Assembly (NCBI GenBank): GCA_016717335.1
Contig: JADKFS010000008.1
Coordinates: 465,607-529,606 of the forward strand
Origin: Candidatus Ribeiella danica
GTDB taxonomy: Bacteria; Chloroflexota; Chloroflexia; Chloroflexales; Roseiflexaceae
DNA: 64,000 bases
Direction: 5' to 3'
In this document: in pieces, positions 8,089-15,974 of the stretch
Position numbering within the stretch: the first letter of the stretch is position 1
How the letters are laid out: every line of letters begins with the position of its first letter
Made by a program: the position numbers and the translations under genes
The notes under the pieces: generated by a model
What the model saw: the letters and a program-made list of their open reading frames with translations, nothing else
Told to the model about the DNA's origin: nothing
Databases searched by the model: none

Positions 8089-10098
8089 ATGCTCCAACAA
8101 CAGCCTGAGCCCAGCAGGCGCGCGCCCGATCTCCCCGACGACGTCGCCCGGCTTGCCGCCGAATATAGCCCCGAGCCACTGCTGCAGCTCGACAGCGCGG
8201 GGGTCGTGCGATCCGCCAACCCGGCCGCGCTCGCCGAGCTGCGCTACGAGCCGCACCAGCTGATCGGCCGGGCCTTGGCCGAGCTGCTCGACGAAGGCAG
8301 CCACGCCAAGGGCGCGGCCATGCTGGAGGCCGCCGCCCAGGGGCCGACCGAGGTCTTCGAGCTGAACCAGCGCGCCGGCGACGGCACGATCGTGCTGGTC
8401 GGCTATCGCGCGGTGCCGCTCGGCGGCGGGGGCGCGCTGCTGATCGGCCACCTCATGGCGACGGTCATCGCGACGACCGAGCGGCTGATCGCGCTGAACC
8501 GCCAGCTGAACGCGCTGTTTGCGATCGCCTCGGTGGCATCGCGCTCGCTGGTGCTGGCCGACCTGCTCGACGAGGTGCTGGGCCTGGCGCTGGCCGAGCT
8601 GGACGCGCAGGCCGGCGCGGTGCTGCTGGCGGCCGCGCCGGTGGCGCTGGTGCAGGCCGGGCGCGGCCACCAGACGGCGCCCGCAGCCATGTATCTCGCG
8701 GCGCAGCGAGGCTTCGCGACCGCCATCGCCGGCCGCCTGCCCGACCCGCTTGCGCTGGGTGCGCCCACACACGACAGCCTCCGGCGCGGCGAGCCGTTCG
8801 TCGTCAGCGGGAGCGCCGAGGAGATCGGCCTGGCGCCGGACGACTTCGCGGCGCCGGTCGGCCCGCTGCTCAGCCTGCTGGCCGTGCCGCTGCGCGGCGA
8901 AGACCAGCTGCTCGGCTGGCTCTACGCCGTCACCGACCGCTACCACACGTTTGGCGCCGGCGCGATCGAGCTGGTGCGATCGATCGGCGATCTGCTGGGG
9001 CCGCCGGTCGAGAACGCCCGGCTGTACGGCGCGCTGCTCGACATCAGCGGGCAGCTCGGCGCGGTGCTCGACAGCATCGACAGCGGCGTGCTCCTGATCG
9101 ACAGCGACGGGATCGTGCGCTACGCCAACGCCCGGCTCGGCGCGCTGCTCGAGATCGACACCGGCGGCTGGCCGGGGCGCCCGCGCGAGAATCTGCTCGC
9201 CGGCCTGATCGAGCCGGTCGAGCAGCCGGTCGCGCTGTTCGGCGGCGAGCTGTGGGCCACCGCCGGGGCGCAGAAGGTGCTGCGCCGGTTCACCGACCAG
9301 GTCGTCGGCGCGAATGGCGCGCGGCTGGGCGCGATCGAGGTGTACAGCGACGTCACCCAGGCGCACGAGATGGACCGGCTCAAAGATGAGTTCATCGCCG
9401 CCGCCGCGCACGACCTCAAGACGCCCGTAACGGCGGTCAAGGGCTACACCCAGATCGCGCTGCGGCTCTCGCGCCAGACCAGCCAGCCCCGGCTGATCAA
9501 GCAGCTCGAGATGATCAACGCGCGCAGCGACGACCTGACCTACCTGATGGACACGCTGCTGGATATGTCGCGCATCCAGGCCGGGCGGCTGCACCTGGAC
9601 CTCGAGCGCTTCGTGCTGGGCGACCTGATCGAGCGCGTCATCCAGCACTTCGACTTCGACCTGCAGCGCAAGGGGCGCCGGCTGGCGACCGACCTGCCGG
9701 CCGAGCGGATCGAGGTGGTCTGGGACTGCCCGCGGATCGAGCGGGTGCTGATCAACCTGATCGGCAACGCGCTCAAGTACTCGCCCGGCGGCGGCGAGGT
9801 GGGCGTGCGGCTGCGCCGGCTGGCCGCCGCGGATCACGACGAGACGATCGAGCTGGCCGTCACCGACCACGGGATCGGCATCCCGCCCGAGGAGCGCGAG
9901 CAGATCTTCGACCGGTTCTACCGGGTGCCGCAGGCGGCCGCCAGCGGGTTCAAGGGCTCGGGGCTAGGTCTGTACATCTGCCGCAGCGTGGTCGAGGCGC
10001 ACGGCGGCCGCATCTGGGCCGCCGAGGCGCTGCACGGCGAGCCGGGCACGACCATCTACACCGTGCTGCCGCGCCACACCGTGGCAGGGCGCGCATAA
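8089..10098 (+). CDS. Soluble PAS-GAF-PAS sensor histidine kinase
   Basis: A 669-residue cytoplasmic kinase with no transmembrane segment. Order: PAS (about 20-125), GAF (about 140-320), second PAS (about 325-425), HisKA with phospho-acceptor His441 in AAAHDLKTPV, and HATPase_c (about 540-660) with N box NLIGNALKYS, G1 TDHGIGIP and G2 GSGLGLYI. There is no receiver or output domain, so phosphate should go to a separate receiver; those at 4653 and 6606 are the closest. It follows the B12-binding protein after a 160-bp spacer holding an imperfect palindromic GATAGAC-type repeat. The ligand for the sensory domains is unknown. The start at 8089 is the first good ATG; no clear ribosome site was seen. 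Confidence 0.9.
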   Translation: MLQQQPEPSRRAPDLPDDVARLAAEYSPEPLLQLDSAGVVRSANPAALAELRYEPHQLIGRALAELLDEGSHAKGAAMLEAAAQGPTEVFELNQRAGDGTIVLVGYRAVPLGGGGALLIGHLMATVIATTERLIALNRQLNALFAIASVASRSLVLADLLDEVLGLALAELDAQAGAVLLAAAPVALVQAGRGHQTAPAAMYLAAQRGFATAIAGRLPDPLALGAPTHDSLRRGEPFVVSGSAEEIGLAPDDFAAPVGPLLSLLAVPLRGEDQLLGWLYAVTDRYHTFGAGAIELVRSIGDLLGPPVENARLYGALLDISGQLGAVLDSIDSGVLLIDSDGIVRYANARLGALLEIDTGGWPGRPRENLLAGLIEPVEQPVALFGGELWATAGAQKVLRRFTDQVVGANGARLGAIEVYSDVTQAHEMDRLKDEFIAAAAHDLKTPVTAVKGYTQIALRLSRQTSQPRLIKQLEMINARSDDLTYLMDTLLDMSRIQAGRLHLDLERFVLGDLIERVIQHFDFDLQRKGRRLATDLPAERIEVVWDCPRIERVLINLIGNALKYSPGGGEVGVRLRRLAAADHDETIELAVTDHGIGIPPEEREQIFDRFYRVPQAAASGFKGSGLGLYICRSVVEAHGGRIWAAEALHGEPGTTIYTVLPRHTVAGRA

Positions 10099-10118
10099 AT
10101 CCCGCGGAGGCTACGCGC

Positions 10119-10456
10119 GCCCCGGGCGCGCACACGTTGCTACGGGGGACTGCGCGTCCCCCGCGCCCCCGCGGGCGGGGGTGGGCCGCCACCCCCGCCG
10201 CCCCCCGGCCGGGGCTGCGCCCCTGGACCCCAAAATCAGGCTGTCTCTTGCTGAACGCTTGGCGCGCATGCCTGGCTGAATCCACGCGCGGCGGGCCTGC
10301 ACACGTTGCTACGGGGGACTGCGCGTCCCCCGCGCCCCCGCGGGCGGGGGTGGGCCGCCACCCCCGCCGCCCCCCGGCCGGGGCTGCGCCCCTGGACCCC
10401 AAAATCAGGCTGTCTCTTGCTGAACGCTTGGCGCGCATGCCTGGCTGAATCCACGC
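10119..10456. repeat. Exact tandem duplication of a 169-bp GC-rich repeat
   Basis: Two consecutive copies (10119-10287 and 10288-10456) run from CACACGTTGCTACGGGG to CTGAATCCACGC with almost no differences. Each contains GCGCATGCCTGGC, one arm of the inverted-repeat module found in the other GC-rich dispersed repeats. Near identity suggests recent duplication. Confidence 0.75.
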
Positions 10457-10568
10457 ATAATTGAAAACAACATGTTCAATCGGAATGGTGCCAGGCATGC
10501 GCCACGATGCTTACAGCTGGTACGGCATCATTTGCCGGAGGGGGGCCGCGGGCGCAGCGCCCCGGAAG
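10457..10568. repeat. GC-rich dispersed repeat, partial, reverse orientation
   Basis: Contains GGTGCCAGGCATGCGCCA, the core TTTGCCGGAGGGG, and the GCGCAGCGCCCCGG end, which are the reverse complement of the copies at 12385, 47605 and 58186. It abuts the 169-bp tandem repeat and the 3' end of the DUF1304 gene. Confidence 0.6.
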
Positions 10569-10578
10569 AACCCTTGCC

Positions 10579-10941
10579 CTACTGCAGCAGCACCACCAGG
10601 AGCGCGATCAGCGCCGGCCCGCCCTGGACGAACAAGATCGATCGCTTCGCCGTGAGGCCGCCATAGACGCCGGCCACCAGGACGCACAGGAGAAAGAACA
10701 GCTGGATCTGGCTGCCGGCCGCGGCGTTCGGATGCGCCAGCCCCCAGATCAGGCCGGCGGCCAGGAACCCGTTGTACAGGCCCTGGTTGGCCGCGAGCGC
10801 CTTCGAGTCGTGCGCGATCTGCGGGGTCGTCCCGAAGATGCGCTGGACCCTGGGCGTCGTCCACAGGAACATCTCGAGGACCAGGATGTACGCGTGCTCG
10901 AGCGCGACCAGCGCGACGAGAGCGATGCTGAGCAGGTGCAT
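10579..10941 (-). CDS. DUF1304-family membrane protein
   Basis: A 120-residue integral membrane protein with four predicted helices. It shows the family's early EHAYILVLEMFLW segment, the AANQGLYNGFLAAGL helix and a GVYGGLTAKRSILFVQGGPA end. DUF1304 proteins are of unknown function and normal length is about 115-125 residues, so this copy looks intact. A 30-bp spacer separates it from the upstream hypothetical gene at 10972, so they may share a transcript. Confidence 0.85.
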   Translation of the reverse strand: MHLLSIALVALVALEHAYILVLEMFLWTTPRVQRIFGTTPQIAHDSKALAANQGLYNGFLAAGLIWGLAHPNAAAGSQIQLFFLLCVLVAGVYGGLTAKRSILFVQGGPALIALLVVLLQ

Positions 10942-10971
10942 GTGAGGGCTCCTTTGCGGTGGGGTACGGCT

Positions 10972-11322
10972 TCAGGCCGGGTTTACCGGAAACGGCACCA
11001 CCATGCCGTCGTCGCTCAGCGTCCACACGCTGCCGTCGCTGGCGGGGATGCCGGAGGTGCGGCGCCAGCGCTCCGGCATCGGGATCGGCAGCGCCAGCAG
11101 GCCGCCCGCAGGCGTGTGGAACAGCACGAAGTCCAGCTGCCCGCTGATCGGCCCGGCGACCGCCACGCGCACGCGCCAGCCGCCGCTCCACTCGCGGTAG
11201 AAGTCGTAGCTCAGGCTGGCGTCGCCGAGCAGGCGCGCGAGCGCCTCCGCGATACACCTGCGCGCCAGCGGGGCGAGGGCGTGCAGGTCGGTCACCTGGG
11301 TTGGGCGCTGCGGATCGCTCAT
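10972..11322 (-). CDS. Hypothetical protein
   Basis: A 116-residue soluble protein that I do not recognise. The N-terminal half is helical and Ala/Leu-rich (ARRCIAEALARLLGD); the C-terminal half is beta-like with a WRVRVAVAGPISGQLDFVLF stretch. It has no signal peptide, membrane helix or catalytic motif. The codon pattern is like its neighbours and no other frame over the stretch looks better. It sits just upstream of the DUF1304 gene on the same strand. Confidence 0.55.
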   Translation of the reverse strand: MSDPQRPTQVTDLHALAPLARRCIAEALARLLGDASLSYDFYREWSGGWRVRVAVAGPISGQLDFVLFHTPAGGLLALPIPMPERWRRTSGIPASDGSVWTLSDDGMVVPFPVNPA

Positions 11323-11412
11323 GCTCGTGATCCAATCGCTCTATTGGTGGCTGGTCTCTAGGGTAGCGACCGAACTGAACCGCGCAGCGGGCCAGTAACA
11401 TCAGTCGGCGCC

Positions 11413-12243
11413 CTACACCCGCGGCGGACCCTGGACGATCCGCTGGTGCGCGAGCGCCAGGCCATCCGCGTCGTGCGGCACCTCCCAGCGCGACTCGATC
11501 CACCACGTCACGCCCGCGTCGGCCCACGGGCGGATGATCGCCGCGACCTGCGCGGGGTCGTCGCCAGGGGTCTCGCCCTCCATGATGATATCGAAGGGCG
11601 TGGTCTCGCTGCGGTGCTGCTCGACGAAGCGCCGCATCTCGGGGATCTCTGCCGGCACCGCCAGCCGGCCCTGCCCGTCCGCCTCCAGGACGTACGGCAT
11701 CAGGCCGTCGTAGCGCGCCGCGCGCCGCATCGACTTCGGCCGCGGCCACGCGCCGACCGCCCAGATCGGGATGCGCGGCTGCTGCACCGGCGGCGGCGGC
11801 GGGTAGAAGGTCGTCGGCTGCACCTGGTAGTGCTTGCCGCTGTAGCCGAAGGGCTGCCCGCGCCAGAGCCCCGTCAGGATGTCGAGCCCCTCGTCGAGCA
11901 GCTCGGCGCGGGTCTTGCGGTCGGTCACCTCGCCGAAGGCCGCGAAGCCGGTGTCGAGCGCGCCCAGACCGACCGAGAGGATGACCCGGCCGTTCGAGAG
12001 GTGGTCGAGCGTCGCGGTCTCGCTGGCCAGCTTCCACGGGCGCATGCGCGAGAGCGGCGTCAGGTCGGTGCCGAGCCGGATGCGCTGCGTCTGCATGGCC
12101 GCGGCGGCCAGCGAGACCCAGGCGTCGACGCCCCAGACGGTCTCGGCGACAAAGAAGCCGTCCCATCCGGCCCGCTCGGCGTCGCGCGCGAAGTCCGCCG
12201 CGGTGCGCGCATCCCCGGCGGGCAGGACAAAGCCATAGTTCAT
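11413..12243 (-). CDS. LLM-class flavin-dependent oxidoreductase
   Basis: A 276-residue luciferase-like monooxygenase-fold protein. Typical features are the start MNYGFVLPAGDARTAADFAR, the AERAGWDGFFVAE segment, TQRIRLGTDLTPL, ETATLDHLSNGRVILSVGLG and a late RIPIWAVGAWPRPKSMRRAARY stretch split by a proline-rich loop. Members bind FMN or F420 and oxidise diverse substrates, so the reaction is not predictable. The ATG at 12243 follows GAGGAGGG. Length is slightly below the family's usual 290-340 residues but the fold looks complete. Confidence 0.85.
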   Translation of the reverse strand: MNYGFVLPAGDARTAADFARDAERAGWDGFFVAETVWGVDAWVSLAAAAMQTQRIRLGTDLTPLSRMRPWKLASETATLDHLSNGRVILSVGLGALDTGFAAFGEVTDRKTRAELLDEGLDILTGLWRGQPFGYSGKHYQVQPTTFYPPPPPVQQPRIPIWAVGAWPRPKSMRRAARYDGLMPYVLEADGQGRLAVPAEIPEMRRFVEQHRSETTPFDIIMEGETPGDDPAQVAAIIRPWADAGVTWWIESRWEVPHDADGLALAHQRIVQGPPRV

Positions 12244-12384
12244 AATCCCTCCTCGCCTGCTTCACATGACGATTCGAGCTGCTATGGTAGCATCGCTCTG
12301 TGACAGCAACCGTCACGGGTGGCACGGCGCGCAGGAGCGCCCGGTGGGCGAGTATAGGCGAGGAACAGGCGGGTGTCAATCCTT

Positions 12385-12805
12385 TGTGGGGGCTGCGCCC
12401 CCACGCCCGGCTGTTGGGGCGCTGCGCCCCCGGCCCCCCGCCTGTCATCTTGTCAGCTTGTCATCTTTTCTCCGGGGCGCTGCGCCCCCGGCCCCCGCCC
12501 GCCCGCCGCCCGGGGGAACCCACGCCGGTTCAGGCGGCCCCCCTCCGGCAAATGATGCCACCTCAGCTGCACGGTTCGTGGCGCATGCCTGGCACCATTC
12601 CGATCGGACGTGTTATCTCCCGCTGCGCCTGGATTCAGCCGGGCATGCGCACCAGACATTGCAGCCGAGACAGCATCTTTTTGGGGTCCAGGGGCGCAAG
12701 CCCCGGCCGGGGGGCGCGCAGCCCCCCGCACAACCGAGTGGGAGCGCGGGGGCACGGGGGGCGCGCAGCCCCAGTGGGGGTTTGTGGGGCGCAGCCCCGC
12801 GATCA
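12385..12805. repeat. GC-rich dispersed repeat with inverted-repeat module
   Basis: Begins with GGGGCGCTGCGCCCC-type palindromes and a CTTGTCAT octamer run, then CTCCGGCAAATGATGCC. A module of about 70 bp follows, bounded by GCGCATGCCTGGC and GCCGGGCATGCGC, then TTTTTGGGGTCCAGGGGCG and a GC-rich tail. Related copies lie at 10119-10568, 19975, 47605 and 57970. No open frame in it looks coding. Confidence 0.7.
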
Positions 12806-12819
12806 AAAGCTGGAAGGTG

Positions 12820-12828
12820 TGGTATACT
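12820..12828 (+). promoter_or_regulatory. Extended -10 promoter for the riboswitch-gcv operon
   Basis: TGGTATACT (TGn plus TATACT) about 30 bp before the first riboswitch aptamer; the -35 position (CGATCA) is poor. Initiation near 12835 would put the whole riboswitch in the leader. Confidence 0.5.
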
Positions 12829-12857
12829 GGCGCGAAATGAAGCGCCGGACGACGGGC

Positions 12858-13109
12858 GCGGGAGAGCATCGCTTACGCGATCGCCGAAGGAGCAAGCCGG
12901 GGCGAGCCACGCCCCCGCGAATCTCTCAGGCCCCCGGACTGCGCCCCGACGGCACTCTGGAGAGCCCGCGAGCAGCGCTCGCGCGGCACCGAAGGAGTAA
13001 CCTGGCCGGCGGTCAGCAGTCAGCAGTCAGCAGTCAGCGGTCCAACGTGGCCGACTACTGCATACTGCGACCTGCCGACCGCGGCGCGGGGCATCTCTCA
13101 GGTTCGCGG
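12858..13109 (+). promoter_or_regulatory. Tandem glycine riboswitch
   Basis: Two consecutive glycine aptamers precede lipM. Aptamer 1 has GGGAGAG, CGCCGAAGGAGCAA, AATCTCTCAGGC and GGACTG. A shared CTCTGGAGAG leads to aptamer 2 with GCACCGAAGGAGTAA, CATCTCTCAGG and GGACAGAG. These are the conserved glycine aptamer cores in the right order. In aptamer 2 the variable P3 region is expanded by about 65 nt that begin with four GTCAGCA-type heptamers (13012-13040). The genes downstream degrade glycine, as expected for an ON switch. Confidence 0.92.
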
Positions 13110-13150
13110 ACAGAGTTCAGGCAGCCTGGCCTGAGTCTGTTCGCGTTTTG
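13110..13150 (+). terminator. Riboswitch expression-platform hairpin
   Basis: ACAGAGT and TCAGGC pair with GCCTGA and GTCTGT to give a stem of about 11 bp, followed by TCGCGTTTTG. It overlaps the GGACAGAG core of aptamer 2, so glycine-bound folding could prevent it. The T-run is short, so sequestering of the lipM start at 13157 is an alternative. Confidence 0.5.
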
Positions 13151-13156
13151 ATTCTT

Positions 13157-13954
13157 ATGCCACACGACACCTGGCGACTGCTGATCGACACGGCCGAGCG
13201 CGGCGCCACCAACATGGCCCGCGACGAGGCGATCGCCGCGGCCTGCGGGCGCGGCGCGGCCCCGCCGACCCTGCGGCTCTACCGCTGGCGGCCGGCCTGC
13301 CTCTCGCTGGGCCGCTTCCAGCGCAGCGCCGAGCTCGACCGCGCCGCCTGCGCGCGCGCGGGGGTCGAGGTCGTCCGGCGGCCGTCGGGCGGGCGGGCGC
13401 TGCTGCACGACGACGAGCTGACCTACGCGGTCGTCGCGCCGCTCGATCACCCGCTGCTGGGCGCCGGCTCGATCCTGGAGAGCTACCGCCAGATCAGCCT
13501 GGCGCTGCTGGCGGCCCTGCGGCGGCTCGGCGCCGACGCGGCGCTCACGCCGGTCGGGCGCGAGCGGCGCGTGGCCGGCTCGGCCGCCTGCTTCGACGCG
13601 CCGGCCGCCTACGAGCTGACGGTGGACGGCCGCAAGCTGGCCGGCAGCGCCCAGACCCGCCGCGAGGGGGCGATCCTGCAGCACGGCGCCATCCCGCTCA
13701 CGCCGCACGCCGACAGGCTGGCCGCGCTGCTGCTGCGCCCGCCGGCCGACCTGGGCGAGAAGATGATCGCGCTCGACCAGGCGATCGGGCGCGCGGCCGG
13801 CTTCGACGAGGTCGCGGGCGCGCTGACCGCCGGCTTCGGCGCGGCCTGGGGCGTGGCCTTCGAGCCCGGCGAGCTGGCCGACGAGGAGCGCGCGATCGAG
13901 CGGCGCCTGCGCGACGAGAAGTACGAGTCGGAGAGCTGGACCTACGCTCGCTAG
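13157..13954 (+). CDS. lipM: LipM-type octanoyltransferase / lipoate-protein ligase family
   Basis: A 265-residue BPL/LplA-fold acyltransferase. In Bacillus LipM moves octanoate from acyl carrier protein to the GcvH lysine, the first step of lipoyl assembly. Seen here: the RRPSGGRALLHDDELTYAV segment, the Cys in SAACFDAPAAYELTVDG at the LipM active-site position, and RKLAGSAQTRREGAILQHG. The Cys favours LipM over LplA, which uses free lipoate. It is the first gene after the glycine riboswitch and precedes gcvT and gcvH, so its likely client is encoded in the same transcript. The ATG at 13157 lacks a Shine-Dalgarno; an upstream TTG at 13148 is the alternative. Confidence 0.85.
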   Translation: MPHDTWRLLIDTAERGATNMARDEAIAAACGRGAAPPTLRLYRWRPACLSLGRFQRSAELDRAACARAGVEVVRRPSGGRALLHDDELTYAVVAPLDHPLLGAGSILESYRQISLALLAALRRLGADAALTPVGRERRVAGSAACFDAPAAYELTVDGRKLAGSAQTRREGAILQHGAIPLTPHADRLAALLLRPPADLGEKMIALDQAIGRAAGFDEVAGALTAGFGAAWGVAFEPGELADEERAIERRLRDEKYESESWTYAR

Positions 13955-13964
13955 TGCCTGTACA

Positions 13965-14117
13965 ACGTAGTCAGTCGTCAGTAGACGGAGACCAAGGACG
14001 AACGACCAAGGACCAACATCATTTTCGTCTTTCGTCGCTGGTCCTTGGTCCTAAACCGCAAGGTGCATTGAGACGGTAGACAGTACTGACTACTGACGAC
14101 AGACGACTGACTACTGC
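13965..14117. repeat. Palindromic heptamer array between lipM and gcvT
   Basis: Outer arms are GTAGTCAGTCGTCAG and CTGACTACTGACGAC types. Inner arms are GACCAAGGACGAACGACCAA and CGCTGGTCCTTGGTCC. The array can fold into a long imperfect hairpin in the intercistronic mRNA. Confidence 0.7.
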
Positions 14118-14183
14118 CCAGGTCGCGTTGCGCGTTCTGCGCGGGCCGTTCGCCTTTCTTCACGCCATTCGCCGAGGACTATC

Positions 14184-14192
14184 TGGTATAAT
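14184..14192 (+). promoter_or_regulatory. Extended -10 promoter upstream of gcvT
   Basis: TGGTATAAT lies about 60 bp before the gcvT start, after the repeat array. It suggests a second, riboswitch-independent start for gcvT and following genes. No consensus -35 was found. Confidence 0.45.
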
Positions 14193-14252
14193 CAGGCCAC
14201 CCCACAACACGCCGGACTACACTTCCCCGACAGCCGAAAGGAGGCAAGGCCA

Positions 14253-15368
14253 ATGACGGCCTCAGCAGCACTCAGACGAACGCCGCTCTACGATCGCCAC
14301 GTCGCGCTGGGCGCGCGGATGGTCGAGTTCGGCGGATGGGAGATGCCGGTGCAGTACAGCGGGATCGTGGACGAGCACAGCGCCGTCCGCAATGCCGCCG
14401 GCCTGTTCGACATCAGCCACATGGGCGAGATCGATGTCACGGGCCGCGACGCGCTCGCGTACCTGCAGCACATCGCGACGCAGGACGTCGCGACGATCGG
14501 CGAGGGCCAGTCCAACTACTCGCTGCTCTGCCGCCCCGACGGCGGGATCGTCGACGATATCTTCATCTACCACCTGGCCGACGGCTACATGGTGGTCGTC
14601 AACGCCTCCAACACCGAGAAGGACTTCGCCTGGATGCTCGACAACATGCACGGCTTCGACGTCGAGCTGACTAATATCTCCGACCGCACGGCGATGCTGG
14701 CGCTGCAGGGGCCGCGGGCCGAGTCGATCCTCGCGCAGATCGCCGACGCGGCCGCGGCCGGCCTGCCGTTCCACGGCGTCACGACCGGCGCGCTGCTCGG
14801 CGACATCCCGGCGCGGATCGCCCGCACCGGCTACACCGGCGAGGACGGCTTCGAGCTGTTCGTCGACAACGACAGCGCCGCGCGGCTCTGGGACGCGCTG
14901 CTGGAGCAGGGCAAGGCGGCCGGGCTCAAGCCGGCCGGCCTGGGCGCGCGCGACAGCCTGCGCTTCGAGGCGTGCCTGCCGCTCTACGGCCACGAGATCG
15001 CCGACGACATCAACCCCTACGAGGCCAAGCTCGGCTGGGTCGTCAAGCTCGACAAGGGCGACTTCGTCGGGCGCGAAACCCTGCAGGGCGTCAAGCAGGC
15101 CGGCGTCCAGCGCAAGCTGGCCGGCTTCGAGGTCGTCGGGCGCGGCATCGCGCGCGGCGGCTACGAGATCCGCGACACGGCCGGCGCGCGTATTGGAGAG
15201 GTGACGACCGGCATGCCCTCGCCGACGCTCGGCAAGAACCTCGGGCTCGGCTACGTCCCGGCGGCGCTGGCGGCCGAGGGCGCCGAGTTCGACGTGGTCG
15301 TGCGCGACCGGCCGGTGCGCGTGAAGGTGGTCAAGACGCCGTTCTACAAGCCACGCTACAAGAAATAG
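14253..15368 (+). CDS. gcvT: Glycine cleavage system T protein (aminomethyltransferase)
   Basis: A 371-residue T protein. It takes the aminomethyl group from the lipoyl arm of H protein and transfers it to tetrahydrofolate, releasing ammonia. Seen: TPLYDRHVALGARMVEFGGW at the N-terminus, LFDISHMGEI, the active-site region RPDGGIVDDIFIYHL, and the C-terminal barrel with GYEIRDTAGARIGEVTTG and TPSPTLG-type segments (here GMPSPTLGKNLGLGYV). Length is normal for the family. The ATG at 14253 has AAAGGAGG nine bases upstream. It is followed by gcvH after an 88-bp gap containing AACTCAA-type heptamers. Confidence 0.97.
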   Translation: MTASAALRRTPLYDRHVALGARMVEFGGWEMPVQYSGIVDEHSAVRNAAGLFDISHMGEIDVTGRDALAYLQHIATQDVATIGEGQSNYSLLCRPDGGIVDDIFIYHLADGYMVVVNASNTEKDFAWMLDNMHGFDVELTNISDRTAMLALQGPRAESILAQIADAAAAGLPFHGVTTGALLGDIPARIARTGYTGEDGFELFVDNDSAARLWDALLEQGKAAGLKPAGLGARDSLRFEACLPLYGHEIADDINPYEAKLGWVVKLDKGDFVGRETLQGVKQAGVQRKLAGFEVVGRGIARGGYEIRDTAGARIGEVTTGMPSPTLGKNLGLGYVPAALAAEGAEFDVVVRDRPVRVKVVKTPFYKPRYKK

Positions 15369-15436
15369 TTTTGAGCTTTGAGTTTTAACTATGCCATACG
15401 AAACTCAAAACTCAGAACTCAACATTCAGAACTTCT
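15369..15436. repeat. Palindromic AACTCAA heptamer array
   Basis: TTTTGAGCTTTGAGTTTT pairs with ACTCAAAACTCAGAACTCAA across a short loop between gcvT and gcvH. Same unit type as the in-frame insert in gcvPB. Confidence 0.6.
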
Positions 15437-15456
15437 CACGTAAGGAGGCACATCAT

Positions 15457-15846
15457 ATGGCATTCAAGACCCCCGCCGAGCTGCAGTACACCAAGACGCA
15501 CGAGTGGATCAAGATCGAGGGCGACGAGGGGACGATCGGGATCAGCGACTACGCGCAGGATTCGCTCGGCGATGTCGTTTATGTCGAGCTGCCTGAGGTA
15601 GGCCGCAGCTACGAGACGTCCGAGGTGTTCGGCGCGATCGAGTCGGTCAAGGCTGCTTCGGACCTGTACCTGCCGGTCGGCGGCGAGGTGACTGCGGTCA
15701 ACGACGAGCTGCTCAGCCAGCCCGAGATCCTCAACAGCGACCCGTACGAGGCCGGCTGGATCTGCAAGATCAAGCTCGCCCCGGGCGTCGGCGCGCTGAT
15801 GAGCGCCGAGGCGTACGAGAAGTACGTCGACGAGATTAAGCACTAG
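15457..15846 (+). CDS. gcvH: Glycine cleavage system H protein
   Basis: A 129-residue lipoyl carrier protein that shuttles the aminomethyl intermediate between P, T and L proteins. The lipoyl attachment site is Lys65 in the IESVKAASDLYLP hairpin. Also seen are THEWIKIEGDEGTIGISDYAQ and the C-terminal PYEAGWICKIKL segment. The ATG at 15457 is supported by TAAGGAGG. It is the expected substrate of the LipM-type enzyme encoded at 13157. Confidence 0.97.
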   Translation: MAFKTPAELQYTKTHEWIKIEGDEGTIGISDYAQDSLGDVVYVELPEVGRSYETSEVFGAIESVKAASDLYLPVGGEVTAVNDELLSQPEILNSDPYEAGWICKIKLAPGVGALMSAEAYEKYVDEIKH

Positions 15847-15847
15847 G

Positions 15848-15958
15848 AGTAGTCAGTAGCCAGATTTCAGTAGCCGGTACCAGTGAAAAACGTTGCATGT
15901 CGCCGGTTCTGACTACTGACTACTGACTACTGACTACTGACTACTAACTACTGACAAC
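15848..15958. repeat. Palindromic GACTACT heptamer array
   Basis: A GTAGTCAGTAGCCAG arm is followed, after a spacer, by six GACTACT-type units, giving an imperfect hairpin between gcvH and gcvPA. Confidence 0.7.
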
Positions 15959-15974
15959 TGGGATGGAGCACAAA

